Below the pieces are notes generated by a model, which saw nothing but the letters and a program-made list of their open reading frames with translations, searched no databases and was not told where the DNA came from. 35,767 bases of DNA from Bryobacterales bacterium (GTDB lineage: Bacteria; Acidobacteriota; Terriglobia; Bryobacterales; Bryobacteraceae), in contig JAUYBU010000398.1 in NCBI GenBank assembly GCA_030693045.1, positions 1 through 35,767 of the forward strand, in the 5' to 3' direction. Position numbers and translations under genes: made by a program. The first letter of the stretch is position 1. Each line of letters opens with the position of its first letter. Shown piece after piece: positions 1 through 7,926 of the stretch.

Positions 1-141
1 GGTGCGGCCTTGACAGGACCCGGCCGCGATGCGATGAGACGCTCTCCTGACAAGAGGGAATGGCGGGATTTGCTCTGGCACGCGCGCGCAACCGGAACTT
101 TCTACTTTGCTGCAACCGGAACTTTCTATTTTGCTCCGACA
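1..141. mobile_element. Probable terminus of an IS21-type insertion sequence (body off the left edge)
   Basis: Two head-to-tail copies of a 24-base unit (88-111 and 112-135, differing at one base) run up to a terminal CCGACA. Read outward on the minus strand the end begins TGTCGGAGC and carries repeated AGAAAGTTCCGGTTG blocks. Multiple internal copies of the terminal repeat and a TG/CA end are typical of IS21-family elements, but no istA/istB coding sequence is in view, so the family call is an inference from end structure. Bases 1-87 hold no recognisable gene. Confidence 0.4.
88..135. repeat. Tandem 24-bp direct repeat (2 copies)
   Basis: Units 88-111 and 112-135 share 23 of 24 bases (core CAACCGGAACTTTCTA). 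They are interpreted as transposase-binding repeats inside the insertion-sequence end. There are only two copies with no spacer, so this is not a CRISPR array. Confidence 0.8.
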
Positions 142-299
142 GCGCGCCATGTCTCTCTTGCCTGCGAGACGCCAATGTGATAGGTTACGCCCAAGGGTTT
201 GGTTGAGGATCGGCGCCCCTCACGTGAGTGGGAGCTAAAACCGTATCCAACCGATCCGCTCGACCGCGGCGAGGGTCGTGATTTGGAAAGAAGGAGTCC
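142..299 (+). promoter_or_regulatory. Leader region of the first TonB-dependent receptor
   Basis: This is the non-coding stretch between the insertion-sequence end and the receptor start. It holds a 10-bp perfect palindrome CTCACGTGAG (219-228), flanked by imperfectly symmetric C/G runs, which could be a regulator site. A purine-rich Shine-Dalgarno AAGAAGGAG lies just before the ATG at 300. No convincing -35/-10 pair was picked out, so the promoter position is unknown. Confidence 0.35.
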
Positions 300-3200
300 A
301 TGAAACAATTTTGGCGAGTCGCATTGTGCTTGGTCGTTTTTGTGATGTCCGCCCTGGGACAGGCCGCCCGGACGGGGACGCTGGTCGGAACCGTGACCGA
401 TCCCGCGGGAGCGCTGGTTCCCGGCGCCAGGGTGACGGTCACCAACGTCGAGACCGCATTTGTCTCCAACGCCGTGACCAATGAAGAGGGCGCTTACTAC
501 GTTCCGTTCCTCAACGTCGGAATGTACGAGCTGAGAGTGGAAGCCGCGGGGTTCAAGGCTTTTGTCCAGAAGGGCCTTCAACTCCGCGCCGCGGAAGTGC
601 CGCGCATCGACGTGAAGCTCGAAGTCGGCGCAACCAGCGAGTCCGTCCAGGTTACCGGCGCGGTGCCGTTGCTGGAGACCGAAACCTCACAGGTGAGCCA
701 GACCGTCGAGTTCCAGGCCATCCAGCGGCTTCCCATTATGCAGATGAAGGCCCAGCGCATCCTCTACTATGTCGAGGGCCTGCAAATCCGAGGCGCCGAC
801 GCCAGCGTGGTGGGTCAGGCCTCCAGCGCGATCGGATTCACCCTGGACGGCGTCAGCGCCAAGACTTCCGTCCGCGACGCGATCGGCGACACCAACACCA
901 GCGTCCAGCCGGCCCTGGACGCGCTGGCCGAAGCCAAGGTTTACACCACCGGGGCCCCGGCCGAACTCGGTCACGCTTCCGGGGGCATCCTGGCGTTCAC
1001 CTACAAGAGCGGAACCAACGATCTGCACGGCTCGATGGAAGACCGCTGGACCAACAAAGACATGACCCACCGCGGCTACCTCGAGCAAGGCACCCGCAAG
1101 AACCCGATCACCTTCCACCAAGGGGTAGCAACGATCTCCGGCCCGCTGGTTCTGCCCAAGATCTACAACGGCCGGAACAAGACGTTCTTCCTGTTCGCCT
1201 ACGGCCGGCACCACGAGAAGACCGACGAGCCACAGGTGGCAACCGTGCCGGATCCGGGAATGCTGAGCGGAGACTTCAGCTTCCAGCAGGCCGCCGGCGG
1301 CGGCTATCCGATTTACGACCCCAAGTCGATTCGTCAGTCCGGCGCCACCTGGACCGCGGATCTGTTCCCGAACATGCGCGTTCCCATCAGCCGGTTCGAT
1401 CCCGTGGTCGTGAAATTCCTGGATCTGAAGCCTTGGGCGGAAGCAAATAATGCGGTGGGAACCACCTATACCCGCACGGGCCCCGTCAATAACTTCCTCG
1501 GCACGACGATCTATCGTTCTTATCGCAGCCGGTACGATACCAAGTTCGACCACCAGATCAGCCCGAAGAACAAGTTCTTTGTTCGTAACTCCTGGAACCG
1601 GCACCGCCAGTTGGGCCGCATCAACGTCTACGTCAACAATCGCGTGCTGGACAGCGCCGCCAACGGCTTCGGGCGGCCGAATCCGATCGACCAGCGGAAC
1701 TGGGCCTTTGCCGACTACCATACCTTCGGACCGACGCTGCTGAACGAACTGCGGCTGGGCTACGGGGTGCGCGTCAGCACCATTTCCCCGCCTTCGGTTG
1801 GCGGGGACTGGGCCCAGAAGCTGGGGATCCCCAACGTAGGCGGAGAGAACTTTCCAAGCTTCGGGCAGTACGGCATCGGCCCCGGGGCCTATTCGAAGGA
1901 CGTCAACGAGGATGTGACCTTCCAGAACAACGTGACCAAGGTGATGAGCCGGCACACCATCAAGTTCGGCTATGAGCTGATCCGAACCCGCGAAAATCAC
2001 GTCGATCAGGTATTGCCATCCGGCAACTACAGCTTCACCACGGGCGGCAGCGGGCTGCCCTTCACTCCCAATACGGGCAACTCATTCGCCTCGTTTGTGC
2101 TGGGCTCGGTCAGTTCGGCCACTTACACTCAGCAGTTATGGAATCGGCTGCCCCGCTGGTGGAGCCATTCGGGTTACATCCAGACCGATTGGAAGGCCAG
2201 GCCCAACCTGACGTTCAACCTGGGAGTACGCTACAGCCTTGAGACTCCGTTCAAAGACAAGTGGAGCCATCAGTCGCAATTCAGTCCCAGCGTGGCGGAT
2301 CCGCTGATCGGTAAGATGGGCGCTATCACTCATCCCCAGGGTGCGCTCTACCGCACTGACAAGAATAACTTCCAGCCTCGTGTCGGGCTGGCCTGGACCT
2401 TCAATCCGAAGATGGTGTTCCGCGGCTCGTTTGGCGTGCTCACGCAGGACCTGATGCCCACCGCCGGCTTCCAGGAATACGCCTCCACCGCCGTCGTGCA
2501 ACAGGTGACGGGCGATCCCCGGCCCGCGTTCTACCTCTCGCAAGGGCCTCCCAGCCGCAACTTCGTTCTCAACCCCGACGGAACCTCTCAGTTCCTCGGC
2601 ACCAACTACAGCGGCCGTGGCGCCACCTTCATCGATCCCGACCTGCGGATGCCGTACATCATGAATTGGTCCGCCAGCGTTCAGACTCAGTTGGGTCCGA
2701 CCTGGCTTGGCGAACTCCTGTACCAGGGCTCGTCGGGCGTGCGCCTGACGGGAAGCCCGAATATCAATCAGTTGGCTAAGTCGTACTACGATTCGACTGA
2801 CCTGACGCTGCTCAACGCCGTGTATTCGGCTACTCAGAACTACAGGCCCTATACTCAGTTCGGTGGCATCTCCCTGGTGACCAATGCCGGACATAACACC
2901 TACCACGGGTTCACCACGCGGGTTGAGAAACGATACGGGCCGGACGGACTTACCCTGAACGCCCACTACACCTGGAGCAAGAACCTTTCGGGCGGGGCGG
3001 GCGACGGCTGGCAGTATTACAACTGGAGCCTCACCAAAGCTCCCACCAGTTTCGACACCCGGCACCGGATCATCGTGCAAGGAGTGTACGACCTGCCGGT
3101 GGGCAAGGGCCGAAAACTCTTGAGCAGTGGCGGCCCGCTAAGCCACATCGTGGGCGGTTGGAACGTGGCCGTGATCGAGACCCTTCAATCCGGGCCGGCG

Positions 3201-3659
3201 GTCACGTTCGGTTTCGCCGGTAGTCCCAACAGGTACCTGCCTGGTCCCTCGCGACCCAATCAGCTTGTGCCCAACGATCAGGTCAAGGTGCCGGACTGGA
3301 GCATGGGACCCAACCGCTTCCCGCAGAACGCGCAGGACCCGCTCTACAAGATCGGCTCCTTCGCCTATCCGGCTCAGTTCACCTATGGCTCACTCGGAGG
3401 CGGCACAACGCGCGGGCGTTGGCTGCTGTGGCCGCAGTACTCTTTGTCGAAGAACTGGGCGATTGAGCGGTTCCGGTTCACCCTGCGCGTGGACGCGAAC
3501 TCGCTCCCGACGCGGCTGATGGCCACCACGCCGGATACGACCGTGAACCTCAGCAGTTCGGCGACCTTCGGGAAGTTCGGTCCGCAGACCAGCTCCAGCT
3601 ACTCCACTATGGGAGGGCTTAACGGCCAGATCATTATCAGCGGCCGCTTCGAATTCTGA
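300..3659 (+). CDS. Oar-like TonB-dependent outer-membrane receptor
   Basis: This 1119-residue protein begins with a signal peptide (hydrophobic stretch at about residues 5-20, ending near ALGQA). A carboxypeptidase-regulatory-like domain follows (about 24-110; motif GTLVGTVTDPAGALVPGA), then a plug-like region (VQVTGAVPLLETETSQVSQ onward) and a very long beta-barrel rich in aromatic/Asn-Tyr strands. It ends in the aromatic outer-membrane signature GRFEF. This architecture is that of the Oar-like receptors that are numerous in Acidobacteriota. These are presumed TonB/ExbB-energised importers or adhesins, but the ligand cannot be told from sequence. The ATG at 300 is supported by AAGGAG immediately upstream. 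No partner such as a SusD-like protein is adjacent. The gene lies just downstream of a putative IS21-type end, so its native promoter or regulator may have been displaced. Confidence 0.9.
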   Translation: MKQFWRVALCLVVFVMSALGQAARTGTLVGTVTDPAGALVPGARVTVTNVETAFVSNAVTNEEGAYYVPFLNVGMYELRVEAAGFKAFVQKGLQLRAAEVPRIDVKLEVGATSESVQVTGAVPLLETETSQVSQTVEFQAIQRLPIMQMKAQRILYYVEGLQIRGADASVVGQASSAIGFTLDGVSAKTSVRDAIGDTNTSVQPALDALAEAKVYTTGAPAELGHASGGILAFTYKSGTNDLHGSMEDRWTNKDMTHRGYLEQGTRKNPITFHQGVATISGPLVLPKIYNGRNKTFFLFAYGRHHEKTDEPQVATVPDPGMLSGDFSFQQAAGGGYPIYDPKSIRQSGATWTADLFPNMRVPISRFDPVVVKFLDLKPWAEANNAVGTTYTRTGPVNNFLGTTIYRSYRSRYDTKFDHQISPKNKFFVRNSWNRHRQLGRINVYVNNRVLDSAANGFGRPNPIDQRNWAFADYHTFGPTLLNELRLGYGVRVSTISPPSVGGDWAQKLGIPNVGGENFPSFGQYGIGPGAYSKDVNEDVTFQNNVTKVMSRHTIKFGYELIRTRENHVDQVLPSGNYSFTTGGSGLPFTPNTGNSFASFVLGSVSSATYTQQLWNRLPRWWSHSGYIQTDWKARPNLTFNLGVRYSLETPFKDKWSHQSQFSPSVADPLIGKMGAITHPQGALYRTDKNNFQPRVGLAWTFNPKMVFRGSFGVLTQDLMPTAGFQEYASTAVVQQVTGDPRPAFYLSQGPPSRNFVLNPDGTSQFLGTNYSGRGATFIDPDLRMPYIMNWSASVQTQLGPTWLGELLYQGSSGVRLTGSPNINQLAKSYYDSTDLTLLNAVYSATQNYRPYTQFGGISLVTNAGHNTYHGFTTRVEKRYGPDGLTLNAHYTWSKNLSGGAGDGWQYYNWSLTKAPTSFDTRHRIIVQGVYDLPVGKGRKLLSSGGPLSHIVGGWNVAVIETLQSGPAVTFGFAGSPNRYLPGPSRPNQLVPNDQVKVPDWSMGPNRFPQNAQDPLYKIGSFAYPAQFTYGSLGGGTTRGRWLLWPQYSLSKNWAIERFRFTLRVDANSLPTRLMATTPDTTVNLSSSATFGKFGPQTSSSYSTMGGLNGQIIISGRFEF

Positions 3660-3714
3660 GTGACCGGCCGCGGGCTGGCGGAATTGCGACAGAGAGGAAC
3701 CACTAACTCCACCC

Positions 3715-4386
3715 ATGTTTATAGGCCACTTTGCCGTGGGGTTCGCCGCCAAGCGGGCGGCGCCCAGGACGTCACTGGCGATCCTGCTGGGCTCGGCGTC
3801 CCTGATCGACCTTCTGTTCCCCCTCTTCTTGCTGCTGGGCTGGGAGCGGGTCTGGTTCGAATCCGGATCCAATCCTTTCACCCGAGCGAGTTTCTTCTAC
3901 CCGTTCTCGCACAGCTTGGCGGCTACGGTTGTCTGGGCGATCACGGCTGCCTCGATCTACTGGGCAGTTACTCGGTACCGGGCTGGCGCGGTTGTGGCGG
4001 GACTTGCGGTCCTGAGTCACTGGGTGCTGGATGCCATCAGTCACAAGCCGGACATGCCGCTGTATCCAGGCGCGTCGCCCCTGGTGGGCCTCGGCTTGTG
4101 GTATTCGGTGACGGGCACCGTGATCGTCGAGGGATTGATGTTCGCGGCGGGAGTCTGGATCTACGCCGCCATCACGCGCCCCCGGAACCGCAAGGGCGCT
4201 TACGGCCTCTGGTCGTTCGTCGCGCTGATGGTCCTTTTGTACGTGGCCAATATCTTAGGCCCGCCGCCGCCGGACTCGTCGGCGGTGGGATGGGTCGGCC
4301 TCGCGTTTGGCTTGCTCCTCCCCTATGTCGCCTGGTTCGACCGGAATCGCGAGGTCACCTTGCGCGGTCCGGATCCTATAAAGTAG
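3715..4386 (+). CDS. YdjM/DUF457-like membrane protein (putative metal-dependent hydrolase)
   Basis: A 223-residue polytopic membrane protein with about six hydrophobic segments. The N-terminus MFIGHFAVGFAAK, an Asp in the first helix region (ASLIDLLFP), the FSHSL motif and the SHWVLDAISHKPDMP motif match the DUF457/YdjM family. That family is annotated as membrane-bound metal-dependent hydrolase because of its conserved His/Asp pattern. The biochemical activity is not established. It follows the receptor by 55 bp on the same strand, with only a weak distant Shine-Dalgarno (AGAGGAAC). Its 3' end overlaps the convergent flavin reductase by 11 bp. An overlapping 266-residue frame (3660-4460) is low-complexity and is treated as a shadow. 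Confidence 0.75.
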   Translation: MFIGHFAVGFAAKRAAPRTSLAILLGSASLIDLLFPLFLLLGWERVWFESGSNPFTRASFFYPFSHSLAATVVWAITAASIYWAVTRYRAGAVVAGLAVLSHWVLDAISHKPDMPLYPGASPLVGLGLWYSVTGTVIVEGLMFAAGVWIYAAITRPRNRKGAYGLWSFVALMVLLYVANILGPPPPDSSAVGWVGLAFGLLLPYVAWFDRNREVTLRGPDPIK

Positions 4387-4933
4387 TCAGGCCGCTCGGC
4401 GGCGCCAGGAGGCGCGCGGCGTTCTCGTCGGCGTATGCGGCGACGATCTCGCCAAAGTAGACGCGGTGAAAATCTCCCCGCGGATAGAACTGGTCGACGA
4501 TGGCCTGTGTGATGGCCGCGGGCACAAGGTCGTTGCGGTGCACCGCGCGGCACTCGTAATGGACGACGCACTGCTCGATGATGGGCGCCCGCACGTGGCG
4601 CGACGGCGCGGCCTTCAGACCGCTGTCGGCGAACTTGTCGCGGTCGCGGCCCGAGACTTTGCCGCAATACGCCACCGCCTCCGCCAACTCGCGCGGCGGC
4701 ACGTTAACGGTGAAGTCCGGGATCTCCTCCAAACGTGAATAGCTGTGCCGCGACGGCCGTACCAACACTATCATGATGGGCCGCGCCCAGATGGAGCCGA
4801 TAGTGGCCCAGCCAATAGTCATGACGTTCGGCTTACCGGAGGCATCGGCCGTTGCCAGCAGCAGGCCATCCTCGTGCAGCCGGCGCATCACGTCGGGAAA
4901 GTAGTCGGTGTAGCGAATGGTGAGTTTCGGCAT
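4376..4933 (-). CDS. Flavin reductase family protein (flavoredoxin-like)
   Basis: A 185-residue cytoplasmic protein of the FMN-binding split-barrel flavin reductase family. The N-terminal half shows the flavin-binding signature (residues about 25-60: LLATADASGKPNVMTIGWA, then RPIMIVLVRPSRHSY), followed by FTVNVPP and a YCGKVSGRDRDKF segment typical of flavoredoxin-like members. It would bind FMN and pass electrons from NAD(P)H or another donor to a partner; the partner is unknown. The ORF is open to 5248, but the family starts at MPKLTIRYTD, so I place the start at the ATG at 4933. The upstream 105 residues have no family character. It is convergent with the DUF457 gene, overlapping it by 11 bp. 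Confidence 0.82.
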   Translation of the reverse strand: MPKLTIRYTDYFPDVMRRLHEDGLLLATADASGKPNVMTIGWATIGSIWARPIMIVLVRPSRHSYSRLEEIPDFTVNVPPRELAEAVAYCGKVSGRDRDKFADSGLKAAPSRHVRAPIIEQCVVHYECRAVHRNDLVPAAITQAIVDQFYPRGDFHRVYFGEIVAAYADENAARLLAPPSGLTTL

Positions 4934-5061
4934 GGAGTGCAGTCTCCGGCTGAAGAAAAGCCTACCACGACTCGCCTCCCACCGTGCTGCCACCCCGCGG
5001 AATCCCGGCGCGGCGCGACCCTGAAGACCGGGCACAAGACGCCGCGGCGGATCGAAGCGCT

Positions 5062-5112
5062 GGTATAACATTGTAAAAAAGTAATACTTGATGGCCAGTG
5101 GTATACTATTGT
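5062..5112 (+). promoter_or_regulatory. Promoter/operator region of the vapBC-type operon 1
   Basis: An AT-rich island in otherwise GC-rich DNA. Two direct copies of GGTATA[AC][CT]ATTGT lie at 5062-5074 and 5100-5112 (11 of 13 identical). Each contains an extended -10 (TGG-TATAAC at 5061-5069; TGG-TATACT at 5099-5107). Between them is a perfect odd palindrome AAGTA-A-TACTT (5079-5089). This arrangement fits autoregulation by the AbrB-type antitoxin encoded immediately downstream, but binding is inferred. Confidence 0.5.
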
Positions 5113-5126
5113 CGGGAGGTACCCAT

Positions 5127-5360
5127 ATGAACCTTATGCACACCCGGGCGACAGTCAAGGGACAGGTTCTCATCCCGGTGGCACTTCGCCGCAAGTACGG
5201 CATCACGAAGGGCACCCGGATATCCATAACTGAAGAGAAGGGCCGCATTGTTCTTCAACCGATTACGCGGGACTTCATCCACAGTCTGATGGGAAGCCTG
5301 AAAGGCACCGGCGCGCTTGAAGAACTGATGGCGGACCGCCGGCGCGAAAGGGATCTCTGA
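5127..5360 (+). CDS. vapB: AbrB/MazE-type antitoxin of a VapBC pair
   Basis: A 77-residue protein with an AbrB/SpoVT swapped-hairpin DNA-binding domain at residues about 5-48 (TVKGQVLIPVALRRKYGI, then GTRISITEEKGRIVLQP), followed by a short acidic/basic tail that would wrap the toxin. The ORF track opens at 5088, but the ATG at 5127 is chosen because GGGAGGT sits six bases upstream and the domain begins there. The toxin gene follows with no gap (TGA directly followed by GTG), so the two are co-transcribed and probably translationally coupled. It should bind its own promoter repeats and neutralise the PIN ribonuclease. Confidence 0.85.
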   Translation: MNLMHTRATVKGQVLIPVALRRKYGITKGTRISITEEKGRIVLQPITRDFIHSLMGSLKGTGALEELMADRRRERDL

Positions 5361-5765
5361 GTGTCGCCTCCGTTGTTGGTGCTCGATAGCTGGGCCGTGG
5401 TGGCTCTGTTGGAGCAACAAACTGCGGCAGCCACGGTGGCAGAACTATTCGCGGACGCACACGCGAACCGCCGTGTTCTATGGATGACGACAGTCAACCT
5501 CGGCGAAGTCTGGTACATCCTGGCCCGCAGGAAGTCCGAGGAAGTCGCTGATCGAGAGCTAGCCAAGTTGATTGAAATCGGCATTCGCGTCGCCGACGTG
5601 GATTGGGAATTGACGCGGCGGGCCGTGCGCCTGAAGACGAAATACCGTCTCGCTTACGCCGATTGCTTCGCCGCCGCGCTGGCTCAGCAACTGCGGTGCA
5701 AGGTGGTCACGGGCGATCCGGAGTTCCGGCAGTTGGAAAAGGAAGTGAAGGTTCAGTGGCTCTGA
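5361..5765 (+). CDS. vapC: PIN-domain ribonuclease toxin (VapC family)
   Basis: A 134-residue PIN-domain protein. The expected acidic metal-binding residues are visible: Asp9 (VLDSWA), Glu49 (NLGEVW), Asp101 (AYADCFA) and Asp119 (VTGDPEF). VapC toxins are Mg/Mn-dependent endoribonucleases that usually cut tRNA or rRNA; the target here is unknown. The start is a GTG directly after the antitoxin stop codon. All four catalytic positions are intact, so the toxin is probably functional. Its stop lies four bases from the convergent mqnC stop, with a hairpin spanning the junction. Confidence 0.88.
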   Translation: MSPPLLVLDSWAVVALLEQQTAAATVAELFADAHANRRVLWMTTVNLGEVWYILARRKSEEVADRELAKLIEIGIRVADVDWELTRRAVRLKTKYRLAYADCFAAALAQQLRCKVVTGDPEFRQLEKEVKVQWL

Positions 5766-5779
5766 GCCTTCAGCTCAGA
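5761..5779. terminator. Hairpin between convergent vapC and mqnC
   Basis: Perfect 7-bp stem TCTGAGC/GCTCAGA with a 5-base loop, overlapping both stop codons. No T tract follows on either strand, so it may act as a weak bidirectional terminator or 3'-end stabiliser rather than a classical intrinsic terminator. Confidence 0.4.
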
Positions 5780-6804
5780 AAGTAGGTGCGGTAGAGCGTG
5801 TCGCGCTGCTTGGGGACGAAGCCGGCGTCGCGGATGATGCGCCGCAGTTCTTCCTCCGAGGCCCGGTGGTGCACGCCGGCGGCCGACACCACGTTCTCTT
5901 CGATCATGATGCTGCCCACATCGTTGGCGCCGAAGCGCAGGGCAAGTTGGCAGGTCTTCAACCCCTGCGTCACCCAGGAGGCCTGAAGGTTCACGATTTC
6001 CTCCAGATACAGCCGCGAAATCGCCAGCGTCTTCAGGTATTCCACCGCCGTCGCCTCTTCGCGGACCAGGCGGCCGAGCGCCGTATTCTCGCGCTGGAAG
6101 GTCCACGGGATGAAGGCCGTGAACCCGCCGGTCTCTTCCTGAAGCCGGCGGACCGCTTCCAGGTGATTCATCCGCTGCTGGATGGTTTCGCCGCAGCCGA
6201 ACATCATGGTCGCCGTGGTTCGCATGCCCAGTGCGTGAGCGACGCGATGCACTTCAATCCACTCGGCGGCCGTGCATTTCAGCCGGCTGATGCGACGCCG
6301 CACGTCGTCGTCCAGGATCTCGGCGCCGCCGCCCGGAATGGAATCCAGGCCCGCGTCGCGCAACCGCGCGATAGTGTCGCGCAGGCTCACGCCGCTCACT
6401 TCGGCGATGTTCAGGATCTCGGGCGACGAGAAGCAGTGCAGCCAGATCCGCGGAAAGCGTTCCTTGATCGACCGCAGAAGATCCTCGTACCACTCGATCT
6501 TCAATTCCGGGTGCAAACCGCCCTGCATGAGCACGCCCGTGCCGCCCAGTTCGATGGTTTCCCGGATCTTCCGGAAGATGACTTCCTTCTCCAGAACGTA
6601 GCCTTCCTCGTGGCCCAGCGGGCGGTAGAAGGCGCAGAAGGTGCAGTACTCCGAGCAGAAATTCGTGTAGTTGATGTTGCGGTCGATGATGTAGGTGACC
6701 ACGCCTTCCGGATGCAGCCGGCGTCTAACGGCGTCCGCCGCCATGCCGATGCCGATCAGATCCGGGTCGGCGAACAGATCCAGCGCTTGTTCCCTGGTCA
6801 TCAT
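5770..6804 (-). CDS. mqnC: Cyclic dehypoxanthinyl futalosine synthase (radical SAM)
   Basis: A 344-residue radical SAM enzyme. The [4Fe-4S] motif CxxxCxxC is at Cys50, Cys54 and Cys57 (NFCSEYCTFCAFYRP), followed by the GGxGVLMQGGLHPEL segment and GGGAEIL characteristic of MqnC/MqnE/CofH-like enzymes. MqnC cyclises dehypoxanthine futalosine in the futalosine pathway of menaquinone synthesis, forming the bicyclic precursor. The start ATG at 6804 overlaps the mqnA stop codon (ATGATGA), indicating coupled translation. Pairing with mqnA separates it from the related F420 enzyme CofH. The length is normal for the family. Confidence 0.9.
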   Translation of the reverse strand: MMTREQALDLFADPDLIGIGMAADAVRRRLHPEGVVTYIIDRNINYTNFCSEYCTFCAFYRPLGHEEGYVLEKEVIFRKIRETIELGGTGVLMQGGLHPELKIEWYEDLLRSIKERFPRIWLHCFSSPEILNIAEVSGVSLRDTIARLRDAGLDSIPGGGAEILDDDVRRRISRLKCTAAEWIEVHRVAHALGMRTTATMMFGCGETIQQRMNHLEAVRRLQEETGGFTAFIPWTFQRENTALGRLVREEATAVEYLKTLAISRLYLEEIVNLQASWVTQGLKTCQLALRFGANDVGSIMIEENVVSAAGVHHRASEEELRRIIRDAGFVPKQRDTLYRTYFLS

Positions 6805-7655
6805 GCGGACCTCGCTCCGGACGTCTCAAGCATTCCATATTCGCGCGCATAGCCGAGGAAACGATCGAGACCTTTCCGTTCGCCGTCGCCGAACTCCAGC
6901 ACGACGTTGCGGGCGAAGTACTCACGAACCAGCGATTCCTCAAAGCCGCGGCTGGCGGCCTCGCTCGAGATGATCTGGTCCAGGCGCTCCATGCCGAAGC
7001 GAAGCGAGTCCAGGAAGGCTTCGGCGAGTTCCGGCGAAGCATAGCCCGGGCGGGCGGCCCAAACGGCGAAAACCATCGGCAGGCCGGTCATTTCCCACCA
7101 CTCGGCGCCGAGGTCGAGCGTGCGGTGCGGCAAGGCGCCGGGGTCGATGCGGAGCGCCGAGTCGCCGATCAGCAGGGCGGCGTCGGCCCGGGCCAGCATT
7201 TGGTCGAGATCCGGGGAGTGGCTCAGGAACTCCGGTTCGACGCCGTAGCGGCGCGCCAGGATGATGCGAGCCAGCGCGACCGAGGTCCGGGAACTGGAAT
7301 CCGTCGCCAGCGTGCGGATCATCCCGGGCGGGAGCTTCGAAACCAGCAGAATGCTGCGGACGGCGCCGCGCGAGGCAATTCCACAGCCCGGCAGAGGGTC
7401 CAGGCCAAGCCGCGCGGCTTCTATCGCCGGCACGATCCCGACATCGGCCGTCCCGGCGGCTAGGCGGTCGGCGCATTCCGACGGCACACAGAAGCTCAGA
7501 TCGAACTGGTCGCGCTGGCGGCCGTGGAGCAGGCCCCAGACCAGGGGAACCGTGTTCAGAAAGCTCACCGCGCACACACGCAGCGGCGGAATGAGAGGCG
7601 TCAGGGTGCTCAACGCCCAGTGTAACCCGGAAACGTAGGTGCAGACCGGATCCAC
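6801..7655 (-). CDS. mqnA: Chorismate dehydratase of the futalosine menaquinone pathway
   Basis: Up to 284 residues. The family N-terminus VCAVSFLNTVPLVWGLL is at about residues 27-43, followed by VPSECADRLAAGTADVGIVPA and later ADAALLIGDSAL. These are hallmarks of the periplasmic-binding-protein-like MqnA/MqnD fold. MqnA dehydrates chorismate to 3-enolpyruvyl-benzoate, the first step of the futalosine route. The given GTG start at 7655 leaves about 26 residues before the conserved region. A shorter start nearer LRVCAVSF (via an alternative TTG/CTG) is quite possible, so the 5' end is uncertain. It is the first gene of a two-gene unit with mqnC; mqnB and mqnD are not in this window. Confidence 0.88.
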   Translation of the reverse strand: MDPVCTYVSGLHWALSTLTPLIPPLRVCAVSFLNTVPLVWGLLHGRQRDQFDLSFCVPSECADRLAAGTADVGIVPAIEAARLGLDPLPGCGIASRGAVRSILLVSKLPPGMIRTLATDSSSRTSVALARIILARRYGVEPEFLSHSPDLDQMLARADAALLIGDSALRIDPGALPHRTLDLGAEWWEMTGLPMVFAVWAARPGYASPELAEAFLDSLRFGMERLDQIISSEAASRGFEESLVREYFARNVVLEFGDGERKGLDRFLGYAREYGMLETSGARSA

Positions 7656-7868
7656 CTACACCCCACCCCTACCACACCCGCCGGGAAGCAGACTTCTTCC
7701 CTCAATGCCATCCGCCACGGCCTTCTCGCCAAGTGCGTCGTCCTGTCCAACGAGTCCCGCGAGAACGGCGACAATTAGAATTCGAGCCGGCGGCCCCGCC
7801 GAACGGCTTGCCGCCGTCGCCCTCCTCCGCCAAAACCTCTATCCTTGTGATATTCATCCGCGAGGGTC
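7656..7868. other. Intergenic region between divergent mqnA and the efflux regulator
   Basis: About 210 bp with no convincing gene. It holds a 6-bp stem hairpin, GGGAAG...CTTCCC (about 7681-7699). A 77-residue frame (7639-7872) is proline/serine-rich with no domain character, and I regard it as chance. The mqnA promoter must lie here but was not resolved. Confidence 0.4.
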
Positions 7869-7897
7869 TTGACAATACCTGAAGTCGAACGTATGAT
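7869..7897 (+). promoter_or_regulatory. Near-consensus sigma70 promoter of the efflux operon
   Basis: A perfect -35 TTGACA (7869-7874) is separated by exactly 17 bp from TATGAT (7892-7897), five of six matches to the -10 consensus. The predicted transcription start near 7904 gives a leader of about 23 bases to the ATG at 7927. It also shows that the TTG at 7897, listed as the ORF start, lies inside the -10 box and cannot be the translation start. Confidence 0.75.
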
Positions 7898-7917
7898 TGA
7901 ATGGTACGAGTGATTCA
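7898..7917 (+). promoter_or_regulatory. Candidate operator for the TetR-family regulator
   Basis: Inverted repeat TGAAT-N10-ATTCA, directly downstream of the -10 box and covering the predicted start of transcription, where a repressor would block initiation. A direct repeat AACGTATGA flanks it (7888-7896 and 7922-7930). Autorepression is inferred from position and the usual behaviour of TetR-family proteins. Confidence 0.45.
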
Positions 7918-7926
7918 GGCAAACGT

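Noticed and set aside
88-135. Possible CRISPR repeats
   Set aside because: There are only two adjacent copies with no spacer, and no cas genes in the window.
687-2000. 437-residue minus-strand ORF opposite the first receptor
   Set aside because: It lies wholly within a well-supported receptor gene and has the Arg/Gly/Ala/Val-rich composition of an antisense shadow in GC-rich DNA.
3660-4460. 266-residue plus-strand ORF overlapping the DUF457 gene
   Set aside because: The other frame (3715-4386) gives a clear membrane protein; this one is Gly/Arg-rich and featureless.
4934-5248. N-terminal extension of the flavin reductase ORF
   Set aside because: The family begins at the ATG at 4933, and the extension covers the vapBC promoter region without protein character.
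7639-7872. 77-residue ORF between mqnA and the regulator
   Set aside because: Pro/Ser-rich, no ribosome binding site and no family features; it also overlaps the 5' end of mqnA.
7897-7926. Upstream TTG start of the TetR-family regulator
   Set aside because: The TTG overlaps the -10 box of the promoter, so it would not be in the transcript.
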